Positions 1-11,215 of a DNA stretch of 64,000 nucleotides are shown one piece after another; position 1 is the stretch's first letter, and every line of letters starts with the position of its first letter. The notes below the pieces were generated by a model that ran no database searches, was not told the origin of the DNA, and worked only from the letters and a program-made list of their open reading frames with translations. The position numbers and the translations under genes are program-made. The stretch is from contig OX375872.1 of NCBI GenBank assembly GCA_947359465.1, positions 125,376,337-125,440,336 of the forward strand, read 5' to 3'. Source of the DNA: Metellina segmentata. Taxonomy: Eukaryota; Arthropoda; Arachnida; Araneae; Tetragnathidae.

Positions 1-1335
1 AGATATCGATGAAGATATTTAAGACCGAAAACATAATGTATTATTGAGTGTTCTTTTGTTTGCTATTCAGCCCAAATTGCGCTACTATGTATCTGCAATA
101 CATCCTTAAAATGTTTATTTATTCAAATTAATTTACGCGTTTTTTTTTTAAGTCTTATTCCTCAATAGCCTATTTCATCTGTTTAGCTTATAATAGTCAG
201 GTTTTTAACGGCAGTCTTTTAATTAATCCATACAATCGATTTAAACTGTCAAGTAATATCTAATAAACACTTTAAAAAAATGCAATTATGCTAAGAGTAC
301 TTTTATTTTTTCTTCAGCATATTTTGTATCTACGCTGAAAATGTTGATTAGTTCAAAATTAATTTCTATCTAATTATTATCGCATTTGCATGTCTACTCC
401 CTTAGTGTTTATGTCTATTTGTTAAGCCCCTTATAGTCCGGTTTTTAACGCACTGTTATGATAAATCCGGACTATGAATTCAAACTGTCAAAGAAAATCT
501 TGAAAAAACTGAAAAGCACAATATCGTATGAGGGTTCTTTTATTGCTATCCAGCATATTACGAATATTTTGTATCCACTGCAATACATTCTGAAAATGTT
601 GATTGGTTCTAAATTAATTGGTTCTGCGATTTGTATATCTATTCCTTAAGTGCTTATGTATATTTGTTTGGCCCTTACAAACAGGTATTTAACGCCTTAT
701 TGCGATGTATCAGGACTATCGATTCCAACTGTCTAAAATGTAAAATAAAAACCGGAAAAAATACAATATCGTATGAGGGCTCTAGGCTATTTCCTATCTA
801 GCAAACTACGTTGTCTCTGCAATACATACTGAAAATATCGATTGGTTCTGAATTAATTGTTATCCGATTTGTGTGTCTATTCCTCAAGGACCTTTATCTA
901 TCTATTAAACCTATTGCATTCGTGTTTTTCTTGTGATTAATCCAGCCAATCAATTCAAACTGTCAAGAAAGCAAATAAAAAATGAAATATCTAATTATGA
1001 AAAAATTAGTAGCCCGTCCCCGAGGAAACTTTTCTTAAGCATATTTTGTATCTGCAATACAACCTGAAAATGTTGATTGGTTCTAAATTAATTGTTATCC
1101 GATATCCAGATCTATTCCTTAAGTGCTTATGTCTATCGGTAAAGCCCCTTACAGTCAGGTTTTTAACACATTCTAATGGACATCCACACGAACGATTCCA
1201 ACTGTCAAAGAAAATCTAAAAAACTGAAAACAAATACAATATCGCATGAGGGTTCTTTTATTGCTATCCGGCATATTGCGAATACTTTGTATCCCCTGAA
1301 ATACATTCTGAAAATGTGATTGGACCTAATTTCCC
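1..1335. repeat. Tandem satellite, about 240-bp unit, about 5.5 copies
   Basis: The landmark GTTTTTAACG and its variants recur near 201, 441, 686, 921 and 1158, a spacing of about 237-243 bases. Each unit also carries an AACTGTCAA block, a GAGGGTTCTTTTATTGC block and a CTGAAAATGTTGATTGGTTC block in the same order. Units are diverged (one is badly degraded near 920-1020). The array runs off the left edge of the window and stops near 1335, where unrelated sequence begins. No coding potential: the 63-residue frame at 458-649 is just one unit read through. Confidence 0.85.
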
Positions 1336-2139
1336 TGAGATGGAAATTTTTATAACATTTCCGTTTCCGTGCCACTCCATTCTGAATGAATGACCCGTCG
1401 CTCTCCTGGTAACTATGGTAACGCGATCCCCTTCCCAAATAATGATCCTCCATTTATCCGGTCCAACGTCTTACTTAGAGTGCCGGACAAAGATGGGTCC
1501 AGGCGCTATTTATTTGATGAAGTCTATTTATAAGGAAAGCATCCTTGTCCGTCATACCAAGATCCTGTGTGTGAGGAGAAAAGTCTTAAGTCATCGACTA
1601 TATCAATCTGTATGAGAGTGTATTTAAATGCGTAGGTTGCATTGGGAAGTATTTAAAAGGGCAAACGTGTGAAAATGTATTTCTTCAGGTACCTTTGGTT
1701 TTGCTTATTTCTTCGCGGTATATTAAGGGTATTTTAACAAAGCATCGAAATTTATTGAAAATACCTCATATTTTTTGTCATTGTTGGGCAATGTTTATTC
1801 TGACTAAAGATTTAAAACTGAAGAATAAAAAAATTATCATGACTAAGAGCAGCGATTGATTGGTTTTAGTCCTTGGACTTTCATGGGTTCTCCAAGTCGG
1901 CAAGTAAATGTGGGCCAGCTTTCTCCAAGACATTTTTGAAAAGCATTTGAATCACCTGTGATTGGGAAACTATTAGCCCAGTTCGAATAAAAGTTCCTCA
2001 GGTCTAACCACCTGCCCACACAAATCGGATTGGGATAAATCTAGATTTGAAGTAGAGGATTAGATCAGTCACATTCTGGGGGTCTTGTCTGTCTATAAGG
2101 CAACGAAACCTGCCTATTCAAATCGGATTGGGTTGATGT
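1336..2139. other. Intergenic or intronic sequence, nothing recognised
   Basis: Unique-looking AT-rich sequence. Short open frames at 1205-1453 (-) and 1415-1615 (+) overlap each other, match nothing I know and begin inside or at the edge of the satellite, so I do not call a gene. Confidence 0.5.
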
Positions 2140-2350
2140 CACCACTTTTTTATGGTCACAAGACATGCAAATTCATACACCTACTCTGTCATAAGTTGTT
2201 ATATCACCAAACAAGGCAATAAGAGGCCAAATCAGATAAATAAGTTAATTTTTCGCATAGCAGTCACTTGACTACTAGTCGACATGTGGAGATCTTTTGA
2301 AGATCTCTCAATAGTAATGCTCACTCTTACTTACATTTCACGCCTATGGT
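2140..2350. repeat. Dispersed repeat, copy 1 (partner at 35565-35795)
   Basis: Aligns by eye with 35565-35795 in the same orientation. Shared blocks include a cacacctaccctgtcat-like stretch, a CCAAACAAGG stretch, CAGTCACTTGAC and CTCTCAATAG. The family is unidentified; no termini or target-site duplication were found. Confidence 0.6.
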
Positions 2351-2807
2351 TGCTAGCGCAGTGGCCAAATCCACAGAGCTTAGCTGGTGCGGAGTAAATA
2401 TAACCCTTGTGTGAACAGTAAAAACAACTAATCTCCACAGGGGCACAAAAATAAATAACTGGGCAGATCTGTAAAGTATATTCTTTCGCATTTGCTATAC
2501 AGAATTACGCTTCACAGTATCGAGAGAAAAACAAATTTTGCGTTCTTCGAGACGTTTTGAACTTCTATGCATCGATTTGAAAAAGAGGCGTATTGATCAC
2601 GTACAGTTTCTTTCTCACGCTAAGTCAACTCGCCTGCCCGAAAAAGTAAATTTAAGCAAAAAGTTTCTCGCATGATAGATGACATTCGAAATCCTCAAGG
2701 ACCTAAATCCTGAGGATTTTTCAACCTGTCTTATGAAAAATATCGCCTTACTTGTGAAGTCACGAATACCTTTTTTGCTTGCGTCTTTTTAATATGCGGC
2801 CGCGATG
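2351..2807. other. Unassigned sequence
   Basis: No gene, repeat family or RNA recognised. No frame longer than about 60 codons. Confidence 0.4.
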
Positions 2808-2951
2808 ACCCGGTTGGAAGCCTCGTCATCTGACCGTGGTTCAAAATTACGTGGTGTTGTCCTCGAATATTTCCCTTCGGAGTTGATCCCAGACCGTCTC
2901 CAAACCCCCGTTAAGCTGCTCCATTGCGACGTTAATTAACTACCTACTAAT
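2808..2951 (+). mobile_element. SINE fragment, internally deleted
   Basis: About a dozen bases of a tRNA-like head (CCCGGTTGGAAG) are joined directly to the 3' part of the SINE body found throughout the window: TCGTCATCTGACCGTGGTTC, the GTGGTGTTGTCCTCG block, the GACCGTC block and the terminal GCGACGTTAATTAACTACC. The middle of the element is missing. No clear target-site duplication. Confidence 0.8.
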
Positions 2952-3560
2952 AGAATTCTGTGGGTTTTATTGTAGTATTTGCTTTTTGTTACATTCCGGA
3001 AGCGACGTAACTCGTCGTGTTATTCCAACGCGATTTCATAATGTCTCTTACGAGGATGATTTTCAAGCTCCATTGAATACAGTCTTGGTTTAGAGGTCTG
3101 TACACATGGAACCGTGTCTAACGCGTGTTGGATGTCATTAACCAACGCGCATTTGTAAGAGTACGGCGAATTGCTCAGAAGCGCACATGCAAACTCGCGT
3201 TAATGTATTGCACGCCGAAACAATTCCACATATCGCTCACTTCTTTCACAACGTCATGTCTCAAAAAAACGTGATTTTTCAGGAGAGTGATTTTGAAGTT
3301 TTAAAGTCGATTTAAATGTATTAAAAATAAATATTACTTCTGCTCTCAAGCTGCTAAATATTGAGCGGTGAGATGTGACGGTCTTGCTATAATGGTACAC
3401 TACTCTTTCAGGGCATTCTGAAAACAGGCATAACTAAAAATCGCCGATTTTTGAGATATGACGTTGTTGAAAGGAGTGAGCTATATATACTTTACTAACG
3501 AGCGTTTGTTAATGATATCTAACGAAATTTAATTGGTCTATTTAGTTGTGTTTCATGGCA
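2952..3560. other. Unassigned sequence
   Basis: Slightly richer in G+C than the surroundings (2980-3240), without an open frame or a recognised repeat. Confidence 0.4.
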
Positions 3561-3579
3561 CACAAGGGTCGTTTGGCTA

Positions 3580-3893
3580 AGCTGTATTTCGTCCTTCTAG
3601 ATCCGACGAATTTTGCTTATGACGAGATATCTCGTATCAAAGTCTTGCCGATTTTTTTATGACGTCGAGCTCAAGATCTAGCTATATTTCTCTTAATGAT
3701 GAGATAGCTCGTCCACATCAAGATAAGACCAATTTTGCTATTGACGAGACGGCTCGTCATCAAGATATTGGCGATGTTTTTATCACGAGCTCCAGATCTG
3801 GTTACATTTCTCTTAGTGACGAGGTATCTCGTCCATCAAGGTCTCGTCAATAATCACGATACCTTGACGAGACAACAACCAGAAGGGTTGAAC
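3580..3893. mobile_element. TTAA-type palindromic MITE, copy A, internally duplicated
   Basis: Belongs to the family best seen at 55499-55697. It contains repeated imperfect palindromes of the type GACGAGATATCTCGTC near 3620, 3700, 3740 and 3825. A unit of about 125 bases (CGAGCTCAAGATCT to GGCGATTTTT) occurs twice in tandem (about 3660-3780 and 3781-3845). The right end, CAACCAGAAGGGTTGA, matches the family terminus with a mutated TTAA. The left end is unclear. The frame 3659-3853 is a translation of this repeat. Confidence 0.65.
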
Positions 3894-4400
3894 CACATTC
3901 ACGTGATATCCCACTACAGTAACCAGACCGAGACGGCTTGCTCCTTGGTGACCCACCCTGTAGATTCATGTGCATAGCAGGGTCGATAAAAGCCTCAAAT
4001 CTCTAGATGGAATCAGACTTGGACCTTGCTTCCTCGCAAGCCTCCAACTGTGGTGGAGGGGAGGGTTGGATTAAGTGCCACCTTGCGTGAGTTGTAAATA
4101 GACAATCAGAGACCAGTAGGGAGGTCTACGTAGGAAAAATGGTGGAGAGCTGGTGAAGGAGACAGTGCTTTGTCTTGTGTGGGGAGATTCTTTCCCGATC
4201 CTGTGTGGGGGACGAGTCACTCCGGAGGGTCTCGGGGATCGTGCAGATGACGACAAGACTACCTTATTGCGACTCCCCATTCATCTTTACAAAAGGGATG
4301 AGAATACAGTGTAGTGGAGGTGCAGATATTTATTTAACTCTTCATGTGTGTCTTTCGGGGGATCGCACATGGGGGTCTTGATGCTGAATTTTTACGATTG
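3894..4400. other. Unassigned G+C-richer insert between two MITE copies
   Basis: Higher in G+C than its surroundings. Three overlapping short frames (3735-3977 +, 4071-4280 -, 4175-4381 +) compete and none resembles a known protein. The end (4330-4390) holds the CTCTTCATGTGTGTCTTTCG module that recurs at 4824-5165. Confidence 0.35.
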
Positions 4401-4404
4401 AGTC

Positions 4405-4658
4405 TTGGTATTCTTACGTTATATCTCGTCTCGAGATATTGCCCATTTTTGAAGCTCTCGAGCTCAAGATCTGTTCTCTAAATGACGAGGTATCTCGTCC
4501 AACAAGATCTGACTAATCAAGACATTGTCGATTTTTTTTTTATGAAAACGCGATCTCACTTTAAAAAAATCGTCAATATCTTGGTGACGAGATATTTCGT
4601 CGCCATTGATCGGATCTTTATGGACGAGTTTTCTCGTCGAAATCACTTGGAGGGCTAA
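4405..4658. mobile_element. TTAA-type palindromic MITE, copy B
   Basis: Palindromic blocks (TATCTCGTC and its complement) near 4424, 4483, 4585 and 4625. The right terminus is CACTTGGAGGGCTAA, a one-base variant of the family end GGAGGGTTAA. The left terminus is eroded. Confidence 0.6.
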
Positions 4659-4661
4659 AGG

Positions 4662-5170
4662 GGTTTGTGCTGAAAATTTCTGTTTTGTTGAAAGCTATGT
4701 GACTACAGTTATTACGTATGATTATAACACTGACGTAAATTCTATCTGAAAAGAAAATTTGTTTTCATTTTATATTGACTTTAATAACAATAATTCTTCA
4801 GCAAAAAGAAAGATTAATTGTTATTAAACTCTCCATAGTGTCTTTCGGTAGAATGCATTATATTAAACTCTTCATATGAATCTTCCTTCGGATTGCACAT
4901 GTACGGGGTCTTAAGGGACTCTCTACTGAAATTTCTATTTTATTCAAAGCTAACTGACTAGTTTTTACAAATAGTTATAACATTCTAACAGAAAATAAAA
5001 TAATTTTTGTCGTACACTGACTTATACTGAAGAATTATTGAAGAAGTACTCATTTATAAGAGAAGTTATTTTACTGAAGAGGGTTATTAAACTCTCCGGT
5101 GTGTCTTTCGGAAGATTGCATTTTATTAAACTCTTCATATGTGTCTTTCGGTAGATTGCATTTTAATCAT
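4662..5170. repeat. Diverged tandem duplication (about 255-bp unit) with a short submodule
   Basis: 4669-4920 and 4925-5170 align in the same order: the GAAATTTCT-TTTT-TT-AAAGCTA block, the TATAACA block, the GACTTTAATA/GACTTATACT block, then copies of a module of about 38 bases (ATTAAACTCTTCATATGTGTC followed by TTTCGGTAGATTGCA). The module occurs near 4333, 4824, 4861, 5087 and 5126. Confidence 0.6.
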
Positions 5171-5720
5171 AAAGTGTATTGTAGCATAAAAGCAAACTTC
5201 ATGCTCGAAAATCTTGTGACGCTCTAAGGGTTAGTTTCTAAGACTTGAAAAATGTATCGTTTATTATATAAATTATCTATAATGTCGGCGCAAAGTTTAG
5301 AATGATGGCTCCAACTTGTTTTTTCTGGTGCTAGAGCCCTTTAGTCTATAAAGCTTGGCGCATTGTGTGTGACTTTATTTGTTTTTAGCGCACTATCTTT
5401 ACATGCATTTGCATTTGGTGCGGATAGCAGATGTTTTTAAGCAATTTTTTATTTAAGCCTATTCTTTGAGTACACGCGCCTGTTTCAACAAAGCCTTTGT
5501 TCGAAAGTTCAATGTCTGGACGCTTCGATTTGCTCAGTCCTTGTAGAAGAGTTACGAGACTTTCTGTTAGTGAGTCGTGATGTGGTATTAACAGTGCTGC
5601 CAAGTATAAAGATTTCTGAAATGTGATTGTAGTCTGCACCTGTAAAAGTATACCGTTCCTAAAAACTTGTCATTGCTATAGTTCAATGCTCTTTTAGATG
5701 GGTATCTTCCCTCTATCTGC
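5171..5720. other. Unassigned sequence
   Basis: No repeat or gene recognised. The 84-residue minus-strand frame at 5385-5639 has no recognisable motif and no supporting splice or codon evidence. Confidence 0.4.
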
Positions 5721-5729
5721 TCGAATTTA

Positions 5730-6050
5730 TTTTCATCCGGAGTATTATGGTCTGAATTAGTTTACATCAATGGTAATATAGTATCTGATTCCTTGCTCTA
5801 TGAAAAACTACATTAGAATTATGCGTGTTGCTGCACTTGTTTTTTTTTTAATCGAATTCTTATGCGTCTGAATTAATTTGTAGCAGCGGTAATATGGTAT
5901 CCGATTCCTTGATATATGTAAAACAGTGTTTAGAGCTGGTGTTGCCATAATTATTTATTTTTATCCATAGTCTTATACTCTGGATTAATTTTTAACGGTA
6001 ATGTAGTATCCAATTCCTTGGTCTCTGCACAACTTACATCATTTTCTTGA
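5730..6050. repeat. Tandem repeat, about 117-bp unit, three copies
   Basis: The landmark TCTGAATTAGTTT with GGTAATATAGTATCTGATTC recurs near 5750, 5867 and 5980, each followed by CCTTGNTNTNTG. Confidence 0.65.
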
Positions 6051-7205
6051 ATTTGAAAACATTAATGGCAATGCATTTTAAGTATTTACATTAAAACTGG
6101 CGGAAAATGACGGGAAGATACTTGCGTCTACAACAGTGAAAATTTCACATGGATAAAATCTTTATACAATAGAAACGTACGTAGTCTAAGAATATGAATT
6201 GGAATAGAAAATATCGTAGTTTCCGTATAGGAAAATACTATCTCGGAATCTAGTAGTATTTTTATGTTTTCCAAAGTATCATAAAATTGCTAAATGATAG
6301 GAAACGCGTCTAAAGTTTATTTCGACAACAAGCTGTAAAGTAACCATTCGATCACTTTAAATTTGAAAACATTGATTGCAATGCATTTTTTAATATTTAC
6401 CGGTGGGAAAGGACGGGAAAATACTAGCGCCTATGATGACTGAATATTTCACATTCAAGGAATTAATTTAATAGAAACGTACATGTAGTCCGAAAAAATA
6501 AAATCGTGAATCGTAGAAAACCCCGAAGTAGAAAATACTACCTACCCGTTTCCGTGTAGAAAATACGATCTCGGAATCTAGCTGTCTTTTATGTAATCCA
6601 AAAATTACCAAATGAAAGAGACGCGTTCAAAGTTTACCTTAACAACAATGCATTTTTCAGTGTTGACGTTAAAACCGGCTCAATAAGACAGGAAAATATT
6701 TGGCCTATGACGACGGTGAAAATTTCGCTTAGAAGTAATCTATCATAAAAAAAAAAAAAAAACGTACGTAGTATCAGAAAATGAATCGTAAATCACACAG
6801 AAAACCCCGAAATAGAAAATACTACCTAGCCGTTTCGTGTAGAATATACGATCTCAGAATCTAGCTATATTTTTATGTAATCCAAAGCAACAAAAAATTG
6901 CTAAATGAAACAGACGCGTTCGAAGTTTATCTTAACAACAACTGTAGAATAATCAGTCCATCATTGTCTTGTATTTGAAAATGTTGATTGCAATGCATTT
7001 TTAAATATTAACGTTAAAACCGGTGGAAAAGGACTGGATAATACTTGCACCCATGACGACAGTGTGAAAGTTTTACATTCAAGGAATCTCTCTAATAGAA
7101 ACGTACATGTGTTCTGAGAAAATGAATCGCAGGAAAACTTCGAAATAGAAAATACTCTGGATTCCGTTTCCGTGTAGAAAATACTTTGTCGGAGATAGCT
7201 GAGCT
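6050..7205. repeat. Tandem repeat, about 300-bp unit, about four copies
   Basis: The sequence TTGAAAACATTGATTGCAATG recurs near 6053, 6363, 6645 (partly deleted) and 6977. Each unit continues with AAAACCGG, GAAACGTACGTAGTC, TAGAAAATACTA and a GACGCGTTCAAAGTTTA block. The spacing varies from about 290 to 330 because of small indels. A minus-strand frame (6961-7287) runs through the last unit and is not a gene. Confidence 0.75.
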
Positions 7206-8044
7206 CTGCTTTACACGAAAACAATGTATCAGGGTCTTCTGTGCCATACATCATTTTGTTGGAGGATATTGAACCTGTAGATAGCATTTTTTGTTCCTGC
7301 CGAAGATATTGATGTGTTCTTTTTCGAGTGTGGAGAAATTGAATTCAGCTATCCATGGGGCATTTTGAATTGAGTAGACAAAGGAAGCTCACGAAGGATC
7401 AGTACGTGCTTCTACATTGGCTGAGGGAAACGCAGTCCTGAACTGGAAACTGAATTTCATGCAATAAGAATACAATAAAACATTTTAAGATCAATGATCT
7501 GTTCTTGTTTTTAATTGGATCTCCCGATTTCGAAAGAATGGTTCTATAAAGCAATATAAATCTAATTAAACAACAGCTATTTTAAAACACATAGTACTTT
7601 GAATTGATATTTCAAAATAGTGTACCTTAAATCTAAACTTACTTTTTTTAGTAACAATGCAAAATTTAATGTGATTGAACTATTGTATAACAATTGTAAA
7701 AAAAGTTATACCCGAATAGCTTATTAACACAGTAATTTGTCAAACTTAGTTTGATTGGTTGAGTTTTATGGCGCTAGGCCAAGCTGCACCAAACACAAGA
7801 CAGGCAGTTTGAAATAATAAGCATGCACACAGCAACGAAAGTTTTACAGACACAGAAGAGAAAAATGCATTCAGTTTAAGTTGTTGAACTTAGGAACGAG
7901 TCAACGAATTAATGATCGACTTAACATTTGTTTGTGACTACAGAGTACATTTCTTCTTCGAGATTGAAGGGTAGATTTAGCTATGACTAACGATATAGCC
8001 TATTGACTAAGTCAGTATACTTTTAAACTAAGTAGCATTTTAAA
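7206..8044. other. Unassigned sequence with a fragment of a dispersed repeat at 7755-7850
   Basis: The stretch GAGTTTTATGGCGCTAGG with CCAAGCTGCACCAAACACAAG belongs to a dispersed repeat also seen at 29063-29160, 39500-39580 and 60377-60411. The rest is not recognised. Confidence 0.5.
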
Positions 8045-8045
8045 C

Positions 8046-9020
8046 TAACTGATATTTCTTTAAAGCTAAAGAAATGAAAGAAAGAAAGTAAATTAGAGAA
8101 CTGAACAAATTAGCCTGCAAAAAGTGCTACTGCTCTTTTAAAAGTGACATTTCTTAAAACTACGGAATTGAGAGAGAAAAGTAAATTGAATGGAGTAGCA
8201 TAGTTGTACAAAGTAGCTACTGTGCTATTTTGCGACTGACATTTCTTAAACTAAAGAATTGAGAGAAAGAAAAAGTAAATTAGAGAATTGAACAAAGTAG
8301 CCTGCAAAAAGTGCTACTTCTCTTTTACAGATGACATTTCTTAAAACCAAAGAATTGAAAGAAAAATAAATTACGAAAATTGAACGAAGTAGCATAGTTG
8401 TACAAAGTTACTACTGCCATTTTATGACTGACATTTCTTAAAACAGAGAATTGAGAGAAAGGACGTAAATTAGAGAATTGAACGGAGTAGGATAATTCTA
8501 GAGTAGCTACTGCTATTTTTGCGACTGACATTTATTAAAACTAAAGAATTGAGAGAACGGAAAAGTAAATTCGAGAATTCAACAGAGTAGCCTGCAAAAA
8601 GTGCTACTGCTCTTTTACAACTGACATTTCTCAAAACTGAGAGAGAAAAGTAAATTATGAGAATTGAACGGAGTAGCATAATTGTACAAAGTAGCTATAG
8701 TTATTTCTTAAAACTAAAAAATTGAGAGAAGCAAAAAGTAAAGAAGAGAACTGAATAAAGTAGTCTGTAAAAAGTGCTACTGCTCTTTTACAAATGAAAT
8801 TTCTTAAAACTAAGGAATTGAGAGAGAAAACTAATTTAAGGGAATTGAACAGAGGGAGTGGTATAATTGTACAAAGTAGGTACTGATATTTTACGACTGA
8901 CGTTTATTAAAACTGAGAAAATTGAGAGAAAGAAAGGAAATTAGAAAATTGAGCAAGTAGCATGCAAAAAGTGCTGTCTTTTATGACTGACATTTCTTAA
9001 AGTTAGAGAATTGAGAGGAG
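8046..9020. repeat. Satellite of two alternating unit types, about 94 bp each, ten units
   Basis: Units share ACATTTCTTAAAACTAAAG, AATTGAGAGAAAG and AAATTAGAGAATTGAAC, but differ at the end. Type A has GCCTGCAAAAAGTGCTAC (near 8113, 8300, 8590, 8764, 8960). Type B has GTAGCATAGTTGTACAAAG (near 8197, 8388, 8488, 8672, 8858). The order is A-B-A-B-B-A-B-A-B-A, so the basic period is about 188 bases with one extra B. Frames on the minus strand here (8325-8679) are repeat translations. Confidence 0.85.
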
Positions 9021-9494
9021 CGTATATAAAAAACTTAGTAATTTGAAAAACCTTATAAAACCGGTGTATGACTTAAGACTACCTAGAAGTACTGTTTTAA
9101 ACGAATCGTAGAAAATCTCGAACAATACTTACTTTATCTAGGTTTCTCCCAGAAGCATTTTCTCTTCGCTAAGTTCCATCATTAAAAATAAAAAAGCGCT
9201 TTAATCGCCCCAAAAGTTTTCTTTGATTAAGTGTCATTGCTCCCCTTATTTCTCTGCGGAACACATTCAGTAGTTGGAGAAAAATGCCCCGTTTCCCATT
9301 CTCATAAATTGTGTCGTTTTCAAAGTACCCGGAGCTTTGGGAAAAACAAAAATTATAAATGATAAACGAGTGAGTTTCTCCCAACTTTTCCAAATGCAAC
9401 TTTTTATATGCGAACTTTGCCATAAAAAAAAGATTGCATGGGAAGATGCCGTTGTTTTATTTATAACCCAAACGGATGCAAAGTATTTGCATTT
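9021..9494. other. Unassigned sequence
   Basis: AT-rich, without a supported gene. Both-strand open frames between 9169 and 9764 overlap one another and run into repeats. Confidence 0.35.
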
Positions 9495-9690
9495 AGGGGC
9501 ATTTTTCCATGTATTTTTTGTATTTTTTTTTTTTTTTGTGGATACTTTTTTGCCTTTTATGGAATTCGCATATTTAATGATGATTCCAAGTAGTAATAAA
9601 ACCGAAAAAAAACTTTCCAGTTGTGCTGAGATTTTGCTGTTATAATACACAATGTAACTTGAAAATTCTGCATGTCCCCTCGATACAGGG
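9495..9690. repeat. Dispersed repeat, copy 1 (second copy 11030-11215)
   Basis: Aligns with 11030-11215: GGAATTCGCATATTTAATGA, TTCCAAGTAGTAA-AACCGAA, a TTATGCTGTGATTTTACTGTT-like block, and an ending ACAGGG / ATAGGGG. A third, shorter relative is at 9945-9990. The family is unidentified. Confidence 0.6.
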
Positions 9691-9839
9691 TGTTGACGTG
9701 TAGTGGAAGCTTCGAGAGTGGGGTGACCGTGGTTCAAAATTGCGTGGTGTTGCCCTTGAATCATTCCCTTGGGAATTGATCTCGGACCGTCGCCAATAGC
9801 CTGTTGTGTTGCTTCAGTGCGACATTAAAACTACTTACC
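9691..9839 (+). mobile_element. SINE fragment, 5'-truncated
   Basis: Carries the SINE body from the TGGAAGCTTCGAGAGTGGGG block through CCGTGGTTCAAAATTGCGTG to the 3' end TTGCTTCAGTGCGACATTAA. The tRNA-like head is absent. Confidence 0.8.
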
Positions 9840-10050
9840 ATACTGGGGGATTCCGAACTAATGGGACAAACTTCAAGGGTAGTGTTAGAACTCAATAAGA
9901 CAATCATTTTTTGTATAATTATGTATAGGATCAAGTGACGGATGAAAAATATTTGCATTAAGGAGAATTTTTCATTCATTTTGTTTCGGCTTTTTTCATA
10001 AACTAGAGGGCTCCGCTCGCCAACCCCGACAGGTTATCATTGAAATGCCA

Positions 10051-10300
10051 TCATCGACATCCAGATGGGGAAATCACCAATCTCATTTTTTGTATTCTTT
10101 GTATCACCTTCTCGTACACTGACGTAATGTAGTTCTTTCTGAGTGTCGATTCATGAGGAATTTCTTTACCACTGTACTTCTTCAACAAGGCTCTATAAAG
10201 TCCATTCTCCAACTTATAAAGAGCAATATTAGATTTCAACATTGCCTTGATCTTGGTACATCTCGTTCTTCTCCTAAGATTGGAACACTGACTCAAACTT
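10051..10300 (-). pseudogene. Fragment of a hAT-type (CGGBP1-like) transposase
   Basis: The minus-strand frame encodes a segment with the order LYKLENGLYRALLKKYSGK, then ESTLRKNYITSVYEK. In arthropod hAT-like and CGGBP1-like transposases I recall a linker of the type LYKLNN...FLEKYT...ESTLRKNY, so this looks like that region. The frame stops shortly after (10051) and no other part of such a protein can be joined with confidence, although 10320-10770 could hold its decayed N-terminal part on the same strand. No terminal repeats were found. The assignment rests on pattern memory only and could be wrong. Confidence 0.35.
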
Positions 10301-11029
10301 TTGACGCGATGAAAAGGCTAATAAATATTCTTATCTTTTTGCACCTTTTCCACTTTTTGTTTGTAAGTTGTAGTTGATATGAATTTGATTGCTTCTGAAA
10401 ACTTTCCTTCCAAACGCGCTAAGCAAAGTTCTTTGAGGGGAAAAAATGTTTTTTGTAAAAATAGAGAAAAATTGTCCAAATATGCACAAAACATGCAAAA
10501 AAAACCCAAAATTGCAAAATGGTCCCAAATATGCAAAATATTTTTTTTTGTTGCAAATTGCTAAAAAATCACTCAATACGGATTTCTATCAACATTAGGG
10601 ACTAAAAAAAAGATATGCAAAATCCGAGCTCTGGTAATAAGATATAGATGTGTTATTTTAACAAAAAAGTAACGAAAATGTCCCGATTTTAACCCAATTT
10701 CAAAAAAAAAATTGTAAGGAACCAAATTGAAATTTTTACAAAAACTCGACGAGCTGCAAAATTTCACGTTTAGACGTACTCTAAAAAAAACTCACGGCTG
10801 AAGATTAAAAATATGTATGTGTTTTGCTCACTCGCGTTTGAAATTTCGCTTTATTCGACTTTGGCACTTAATGCACCCTAAACAAATAGCCGCATCGGAA
10901 AAAAGTATTCTCCGTCTTGTTCCCTGTATAATTTTGATAAAACCTTGTTAATTTCGTAATTTTCGCATCCATACTTTCTCGGGAAACCATCTAAGAATCG
11001 AGCGAAAAAAAGCGAGTTTTCAATCCTGT

Positions 11030-11215
11030 GACGGCGGCGGTAACTTTTTTTTAATATATAGAGAGATTTTCTTTTCTGGGAATTCGTGTTTTTAATGATG
11101 ATTCCAAGTAGTAAGAACCGAAGAAAAACTTTTAACTTATGCTGTGATTTTACTGTTAAATATTCGCTATAACTATACAATAAATTCTACATTTCTACTC
11201 TATATAGGGGAAAGG
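11030..11215. repeat. Dispersed repeat, copy 2
   Basis: Second copy of the repeat at 9495-9690, in the same orientation, ending at TATAGGGG next to the pogo-like remnant. Confidence 0.6.

Noticed and set aside
3659..3977. Two short + strand frames with an internal protein repeat
   Set aside because: The repeat is the duplicated palindrome unit of a MITE in translation.
8046..9020. CRISPR-like array
   Set aside because: Units of about 94 bp are contiguous with no unique spacers, and the window is eukaryotic; it is a satellite.
9267..9764. 165-codon minus-strand frame
   Set aside because: It begins in a SINE and runs through a dispersed repeat and a poly-A/T tract; an opposing + frame of similar length overlaps it; no recognisable motif.
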